Of a stretch of 64,000 nt of DNA, positions 59,513 to 64,000 are shown one piece after another. Position 1 is the stretch's first letter; every line of letters begins with the position of its first letter. Source of the stretch: Scatosoma sp045644545 (lineage in GTDB: Bacteria; Bacillota; Clostridia; Christensenellales; Borkfalkiaceae); assembly GCA_045644545.1 (NCBI GenBank), contig JAZRHC010000010.1:17421-81420 (forward strand), given 5' to 3'. The position numbers and the translations under genes were made by a program. Under the pieces are notes generated by a model that saw only the letters and a program-made list of their open reading frames with translations, was not told the DNA's origin and did not search any database.

Positions 59513-60816
59513 ACCTTTTTCCCCTTTCTTTCGCGAATCTTTTTCACTTCGGCTTCGTAGCCCCTGTCGCTCGGCGCGTAATACACCTTGTCTTTGAGCG
59601 AATCGGGCAAATATTGCTGTTCCACGTACCCGCCGTAGTTATGCGGATATTTATAGTTTTTCGACTGCGCTTTATCCTCTTTACTGCCGAAGGAATTGTC
59701 TTTTAAATAGGGCGGAACGCGGTCGTCGCGCGCGTTTTTCGCGTCGTCTATCGCGGCGTACATCGCGTTTACCACCGAGTTGCTCTTTTCCGCTTCGCAA
59801 ACGTATATAATCGCCTCCGAAAGCGGAATACGCGCTTCGGGATAGCCGATCTTTTCGAGCGCGTACATCGCGGACGTTGCAATCTGCAAGGCGCGGGGGT
59901 CTGCCATTCCCACGTCCTCCGCCGAATGGACGACGAGCCGACGAGCAACCAACATAGGGTCGCAACCGCCTTCAATGAGCCGCATCGCGTAATAGAGCGC
60001 GGCGTTTGCGTCGCTACCGCGCAAGGACTTGCAAAACGCGGATAAAAAGTCGTAGTAGCTATCCTCGTTATAGGCAAGGGATTTTCTTTGAATGGATTCC
60101 TCCGCGTCGGCAAGCGTGATATGCACCTTTCCCGATTCGTCGGGGGGCGTGGTGATCGCCGCGAGTTCGAGCGCGTTATACGCCGTTCTCAGATCCCCGC
60201 CCGCCGTGCGGGCGATATGGTTAAGCGCGTCGTCGTCGGCTTGGATATTCATTTTTCCAAGCCCTTTACGGCGGTTTTTAAGCGCGGCTTCCAAAGCCTT
60301 TTTAATATCTTCTTCCGCCAGAGATTTAAACTCGAATACTCTGCACCGCGACACGATCGCGGGAGTCATCGAAGCGTAGGGATTTTCCGTCGTAGAGCCG
60401 ATAAAAATGATCGTGCCCTGCTCGATTGCAGGCAAAAGGGAATCGCTCTGCGTTTTGTTGAAGCGATGGCACTCGTCGAGCATTAAATAGGTGCGCTTGC
60501 CGTAGAGCTTCAAATTTTCCCGCGCCGTTTCGACGGCTTTTTTCACGTCCGCGACCCCTGCGTTGACGGCGTTGAGCTTGATAAACTCGCCGTTCGTGCC
60601 GAGCGCGATAATATTCGCGAGCGTGGTTTTTCCCGAGCCGGGCGGGCCCCAGAAAATACAGCTTCCCAGCCTATCCGTCGCGATCGCGCGGCGCAAAAGC
60701 GAGCGTTCGGAAACGATATGCTTTTGCCCGATAAACTCGTCGAGTCTGTTCGCGCGCATTCGCTCGGCAAGCGGTTTTGCCGAGGCTTCGTTATTGTTAA
60801 AATCAAATAAATCCAT
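59509..60816 (-). CDS. rarA: Replication-associated recombination protein RarA
   Basis: This AAA+ ATPase acts at stalled replication forks. Conserved stretches are RANRLDEFIGQKHIVSERSL, Walker A GPPGSGKTTL, Walker B MLDECHRFNK and sensor 1 FIGSTTENPYASMTP. The MgsA tetramerisation part comes last (~310-437), with VEQQYLPDSL. The ATG at 60816 or a TTG two codons upstream (60822) is the start; neither has an ideal ribosome-binding site. A copy of the 21-base repeat lies right at the start. Also called mgsA. Confidence 0.93.
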   Translation of the reverse strand: MDLFDFNNNEASAKPLAERMRANRLDEFIGQKHIVSERSLLRRAIATDRLGSCIFWGPPGSGKTTLANIIALGTNGEFIKLNAVNAGVADVKKAVETARENLKLYGKRTYLMLDECHRFNKTQSDSLLPAIEQGTIIFIGSTTENPYASMTPAIVSRCRVFEFKSLAEEDIKKALEAALKNRRKGLGKMNIQADDDALNHIARTAGGDLRTAYNALELAAITTPPDESGKVHITLADAEESIQRKSLAYNEDSYYDFLSAFCKSLRGSDANAALYYAMRLIEGGCDPMLVARRLVVHSAEDVGMADPRALQIATSAMYALEKIGYPEARIPLSEAIIYVCEAEKSNSVVNAMYAAIDDAKNARDDRVPPYLKDNSFGSKEDKAQSKNYKYPHNYGGYVEQQYLPDSLKDKVYYAPSDRGYEAEVKKIRERKGKKV

Positions 60817-60817
60817 A

Positions 60818-60838
60818 TTCAACGCGCACCTGCCCCCT
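60818..60838. repeat. Repeat motif, copy 3, at the rarA start
   Basis: These 21 bases match 25963-25983 with one mismatch (position 10) and contain GCGCACCTGCCCCCT, a one-base variant of the shared 15-base core. They lie just upstream of the rarA start codon, where on the minus strand they supply a G-rich AGGGGGCAGG. Confidence 0.4.
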
Positions 60839-60851
60839 TCTTTTGCTTCGC

Positions 60852-61706
60852 TTAATTACCCGCTTTATACGCGCCGATAAGCTTACATTCGAGCGTTTTT
60901 TCCCTGACCTCTTCCAACAGATCGCGGGTTTCTTGCGTCGCAATATCGCAATCGGCTTCGATAAAGAAACGGTAATCCCCGGGACGGTTTTTCACGGGGC
61001 GGCTTTCGATCTTCGTCATATTCACCTTGCGCGCCGCAATGATCGCCAAAAGCTCCAAAAGGCTACCGGGCTTATGCGGACAAACGGCGGAGAAGAATAT
61101 CCGCGTGCCTGCGTTCGGCAAGTTTTCCTTCCCTTTTTTCACGAGAAGAAAATGCGTAAAATTATTTTTCTCGTCGGAAATGCACTCCTCGCTGATCACG
61201 AACCCTTTATGCAGATTTTTGATATGCGAGCCGACGATCGCCGCGCTCTTGCCCGATTCGTCCTCTACGGCTTTCGAAAGCCCGAACGCCGTCGATTCCG
61301 TTTCGCGAAGGGAAGCAAAAGGCAGCTCGCGGCTTAAAAATCCCGAGCATTGATCGAGCGCTTGACGGTGGGAATACACCCGACCGATCTGAGAAAGCTC
61401 GACCCCTTCTTTATACACGAGCCGTTGATCGACTTGGAGCACGAACTCCTTCACGGCGTACAGCTCTTCCGCGCTCTGCAACAGATCGAGGTTTTGAGAA
61501 ACGCCGCCCTGCAAACTGTTTTCAATAGGCACGGCCGCCGCGTCCACTCTGCCCGATTCCACCGCGGCGATCACTTCGGGGAAGTTTCGAAAAGGCACGC
61601 ATTCGCTCCATTTCGCCCCTTGCTCCTTCGCCGTTTCTTCCGCTAAAAACGTCTGCGCCGCCAAATGAGAAAAACTCCCCTCCGGCCCTAAATACGCTAT
61701 TTTCAT
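60852..61706 (-). CDS. pheA: Prephenate dehydratase
   Basis: This 284-residue enzyme converts prephenate to phenylpyruvate in phenylalanine synthesis. The catalytic domain (1-~185) shows YLGPEGSFSHLAAQTF, PIENSLQGGVSQNLDLL and the catalytic region NNFTHFLLVKK, where the usual T-R-F is T-H-F. The C-terminal ACT domain (~200-284) has KPGSLLELLAIIAARKVNMT and IESRP, where Phe would bind for feedback control. It follows the DAHP synthase gene on the same strand, an aromatic amino acid pair. There is no chorismate mutase part. Confidence 0.92.
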   Translation of the reverse strand: MKIAYLGPEGSFSHLAAQTFLAEETAKEQGAKWSECVPFRNFPEVIAAVESGRVDAAAVPIENSLQGGVSQNLDLLQSAEELYAVKEFVLQVDQRLVYKEGVELSQIGRVYSHRQALDQCSGFLSRELPFASLRETESTAFGLSKAVEDESGKSAAIVGSHIKNLHKGFVISEECISDEKNNFTHFLLVKKGKENLPNAGTRIFFSAVCPHKPGSLLELLAIIAARKVNMTKIESRPVKNRPGDYRFFIEADCDIATQETRDLLEEVREKTLECKLIGAYKAGN

Positions 61707-61732
61707 ACCTTACTCCTTTTTTCTTTCGTTGT

Positions 61733-62755
61733 TTATACCTGCTCCGCGATAGAAAGGAGCAACCGTTCGGTGTCCTCCCAACCAAGGCAAGGGTCGGTGA
61801 TGGATTTTCCGAACACCTCGTCCTCTTTTTGATTGCCTTCCACGAGGAAGCTTTCGATCATAAACCCTTTGACGATCTTCTTGAACGCGGGGTCGAAGTT
61901 TCGATTCTGCATCACTTCCGCCGCCACGCGAACCTGCTGACGGTGCTGTTTACCCGAGTTGGAATGGTTGCAATCGATCACGATCGCGGGGTTTTCCAGC
62001 TTACTGTCGCGGTACATTTTTTCAAGCTGCATAACCGTTTCGTAGTGAAAATTAGGAACGTCCAAGCCCGCGCCGTCCACGCCCCCACGCAAAATCGCGT
62101 GCGCGTAGGGATTACCGTCTGAGCGAACTTGATAGTTTCTATATTTAAAGATTTGCGGGCTTTGCGCCGCAAAAATGGAGTTTACAAGGGCAAGAATATT
62201 TCCGCTCATGGGATTTTTCAGCCCTACGGGCGCGTCTACCCCGCTCGCCACTTGGCGGTGCAACTGATCTTCCACGCTTCGCGCGCCGACTGCGTGGTAG
62301 GATAAAAGGTCTTCGACGTACGCCGTATTTTCAGGATACAACATTTCGTCTGCCGACGTCAAGCCCGACGCGTTGATCGCCGCAAGGTGAAGGGCTCGAA
62401 TACTCTTGACCCCGCGAATGATGTCCGCCGCGCCCGAAGGGTCGGGTTGCAGGAACATTCCCTTATATCCCACCCCTTTGGTACGGGGTTTATTCGTATA
62501 AATTCTCGGCACGATTACGAGCTTGTCCTTAACTTTTTCATTGAGCTTTCCCAGCCGAGAGATGTATTCAAGAGTAGGCGCGGACTCGTGCGCAGAACAA
62601 GGTCCTACAATCACGAGCATTTTTTCGCTCTTGCCTGAAAGGACGTCACAAATTTCGTTGTCGCGTTCTTTTTTAATTTTTTGAAGAGCGGGGGTAAGCG
62701 GGGATTCCGCGATAAATTCTTCGGGTTCAGGAATAAAATACTGTTTTTCTAACAT
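61733..62755 (-). CDS. aroF: DAHP synthase, class I (AroG/AroF type)
   Basis: This 340-residue enzyme condenses PEP and erythrose 4-phosphate, the first step of the shikimate pathway. VIVGPCSAHESAPTLEYISR, RIYTNKPRTKGVGYKGMFLQ and PVGLKNPMSGNILALVNSIF are typical of the AroF/G/H class. VIDCNHSNSGKQHRQQVRVA holds metal ligands. The ATG follows AAGGAG, and pheA begins 26 bases after it. The gene symbol is a class label; which effector controls it cannot be read here. Confidence 0.93.
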   Translation of the reverse strand: MLEKQYFIPEPEEFIAESPLTPALQKIKKERDNEICDVLSGKSEKMLVIVGPCSAHESAPTLEYISRLGKLNEKVKDKLVIVPRIYTNKPRTKGVGYKGMFLQPDPSGAADIIRGVKSIRALHLAAINASGLTSADEMLYPENTAYVEDLLSYHAVGARSVEDQLHRQVASGVDAPVGLKNPMSGNILALVNSIFAAQSPQIFKYRNYQVRSDGNPYAHAILRGGVDGAGLDVPNFHYETVMQLEKMYRDSKLENPAIVIDCNHSNSGKQHRQQVRVAAEVMQNRNFDPAFKKIVKGFMIESFLVEGNQKEDEVFGKSITDPCLGWEDTERLLLSIAEQV

Positions 62756-62783
62756 AACTAAAAACTCCTTCGTATGTTAATGA

Positions 62784-63476
62784 TTATCTTGTTATTTCTT
62801 GAATTTCGTCTAAAACGGAAGTTTTTACGCATTTAGTAAAATCATAACCGCTCGGAACGACCATGTATTTTTCAACATAGGCAGGGACTTCTGTTTTTAT
62901 AGCCGTCAATAAAGTTTCTGCGAAATGTTTGTTTTCCTTGCCTGCTACGGAAAGGGAAACGTAGATAAAGCTTTCACTATGCGAAAAACTGACTGCTTCG
63001 TTGATTTTACGAAGAAAATTAGCGTAGGTTGAATTAATAGATCCGTCTGAATTTGTTTTAGGAACATTAGGCTTAACCCCATTGGGTATAGCTTCCATCA
63101 GCTGCTTTGAAAAGCTCTCCGACGATAAAAGCTTAATCATATTTTCCATAACGGCTTGACCGTAAGAACCGTTTACACCGTATTGATTTTCCGTGTCGTT
63201 CGGTTCGCCGTCTTCGGAAACTTTCGCAGGATTAACAAAAAATTCTACTTCCGCTTCATAATATATTAAAAGTTCTTTATTTTCTTCTTTTTCTTCTTTT
63301 TCTTCTTTTTCTTCGTCATCCTTTTCATTTTCTATAATCTTTTCATTCTCTTTGTTCTCTTCTTGTATTTTACATGTGCAAGTGCATTGTATTTTACCAT
63401 TTGAAGATTGCTTATCCGATGAACATGCGCCTAAAAACAGCGAACAACAAATAAGCAAAAATAAAATCTTTTTCAT
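62784..63476 (-). CDS. Wzz-like lipoprotein
   Basis: This 230-residue protein has an N-terminal lipoprotein signal (KKILFLLICCSLFLGACSSD, lipobox LGAC). A low-complexity Glu/Lys linker (~45-70) follows. The rest resembles the extracytoplasmic part of Wzz/YveK chain-length proteins (YGQAVMENMIKLLSSESFSK and VSLSVAGKENKHFAETLLTA), but no second membrane segment is present. Wzz-like domains control polysaccharide length. The gene is AT-rich, overlaps the coaD stop by four bases, and no polysaccharide genes are adjacent. Confidence 0.6.
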   Translation of the reverse strand: MKKILFLLICCSLFLGACSSDKQSSNGKIQCTCTCKIQEENKENEKIIENEKDDEEKEEKEEKEENKELLIYYEAEVEFFVNPAKVSEDGEPNDTENQYGVNGSYGQAVMENMIKLLSSESFSKQLMEAIPNGVKPNVPKTNSDGSINSTYANFLRKINEAVSFSHSESFIYVSLSVAGKENKHFAETLLTAIKTEVPAYVEKYMVVPSGYDFTKCVKTSVLDEIQEITR

Positions 63477-63964
63477 AAATTTGAAATCTCCTGTATATAT
63501 TCCTTAATTTCTTTCGGCACGTATTCGTCAATCGGCGTTTGAAAGCGTAAGCTGTTTCTCACCATGCCCGAGCTTACGTGCAGTAATTCCTGCCGACAAG
63601 GCAAATATACCGCAATTAAGTCTTTATCTAATTTACGGCTCGCGAAAAAGTTCGCGTTTTCGTATTCGAAATCCACCGTGTTGCGGATTCCGCGAACGTA
63701 GATTTTCGTGTTTTCTTTTTCTAAAAGCTCCGCGACCGTGCCTTCCGCGCCGATTATTTTCAAACGGCTTTCGTCTGGAAACATAAGCCTGAGCATTTCC
63801 TGCCTGTCCGTCGCGGAAAAACAAGGTTTTTTATCGGGATTGATCATCACCGCCACGACCACCTCGTCGAAAAGAGCAAGGCAATCCTCGATCGCCGCTT
63901 TATGCCCCAACGTGGGCGGGTCGAACGTGCCCGCAAACACGCATTTTCTTATCTTCTTTTCCAT
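63473..63964 (-). CDS. coaD: Phosphopantetheine adenylyltransferase
   Basis: This 163-residue nucleotidyltransferase makes dephospho-CoA from phosphopantetheine and ATP. The motif FAGTFDPPTLGHKAAIED holds the (T/H)xGH catalytic site. IYVRGIRNTVDFEYENANFF and the C-terminal SSGMVRNSLRF fit the family. The usual S-T-x-x-R at the end of the active site is S-S-G-M-V-R here. Position and length are normal. AAAGGAAAG lies before the ATG, 36 bases from the window end. Confidence 0.94.
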   Translation of the reverse strand: MEKKIRKCVFAGTFDPPTLGHKAAIEDCLALFDEVVVAVMINPDKKPCFSATDRQEMLRLMFPDESRLKIIGAEGTVAELLEKENTKIYVRGIRNTVDFEYENANFFASRKLDKDLIAVYLPCRQELLHVSSGMVRNSLRFQTPIDEYVPKEIKEYIQEISNL

Positions 63965-64000
63965 ATACTTTCCTTTACGACTGCGCTTTCCTCAAAAACG

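Noticed and set aside
1..64000. CRISPR arrays, rRNA, tRNA, tmRNA and insertion sequences
   Set aside because: No regular spaced repeats, cloverleaf-like genes, rRNA segments or transposase genes were seen.

Overview
The window is a bacterial chromosome segment, almost certainly from an uncultured Clostridia-like member of the Bacillota. Evidence for this is the gene order of the S10-spc-alpha ribosomal cluster (secY-adk-map-infA-rpmJ-rpsM), zinc-type (Cys) forms of S4, S14, L24 and L36, the order ispG-polC locus-rimP-nusA-ylxR-ylxQ-infB-rbfA-nrnA, pgk-tpiA-gpmI-secG-rnr-smpB, a CdaA-type diadenylate cyclase and an LtaS-like protein. The lineage (possibly Christensenellales-like) is an inference from gene content only. 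There are no rRNA or tRNA genes, CRISPR arrays, transposases or integrases. Most genes lie on the minus strand.

Layout. 1-3970: a decaying carbohydrate island. It has a broken gene at the left edge, a DUF4091 protein, a GH78-like rhamnosidase, and a frameshifted, truncated AraC-type regulator that ends at the terminator of the ribosomal operon. 3971-20115: the whole S10-spc-alpha cluster on the minus strand, from rpsJ (19843) to rplQ (4007). It has a consensus promoter ahead of rpsJ and a second one between rpmJ and rpsM, each followed by a long structured leader. 20262-23662: typA, then thyA-dfrA. 23721-30769 (plus strand): the glycolytic genes pgk, tpiA and gpmI, then secG, rnr and smpB.

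30768-42437: mostly single genes for the cell envelope and metabolism. These are a nitrilase-fold protein without its catalytic Cys, a small membrane protein, a NahK-like sugar kinase, a polysaccharide deacetylase, an esterase, an LtaS-like transferase, aspartate kinase, cdaA with a 35-residue CdaR-like remnant, holA and a short ComEC. 42461-48112 encodes one 1883-residue SF1 helicase/Vsr-like protein. 48242-49977 is an AT-rich pocket with two poorly known genes, a 30-bp perfect palindrome and a nested inverted-repeat element.

49978-56280: the rimP-nusA-ylxR-ylxQ-infB-rbfA-nrnA operon, with its own promoter and a leader hairpin. 56393-60822: the polC-locus protein (exonuclease part only), ispG, nrdR and rarA, overlapping each other. 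60852-63964: pheA, a DAHP synthase, a Wzz-like lipoprotein and coaD.

The most unusual points are: the polC locus reduced to the N-terminal, OB and DEDDh exonuclease regions; the giant helicase with a changed nuclease motif; the 35-residue CdaR-like peptide beside cdaA; the nitrilase-fold pseudoenzyme; the nested inverted-repeat element at 49759-49874; and enlarged L17 and L24 ribosomal proteins. No complete, clearly new multi-gene system was found.
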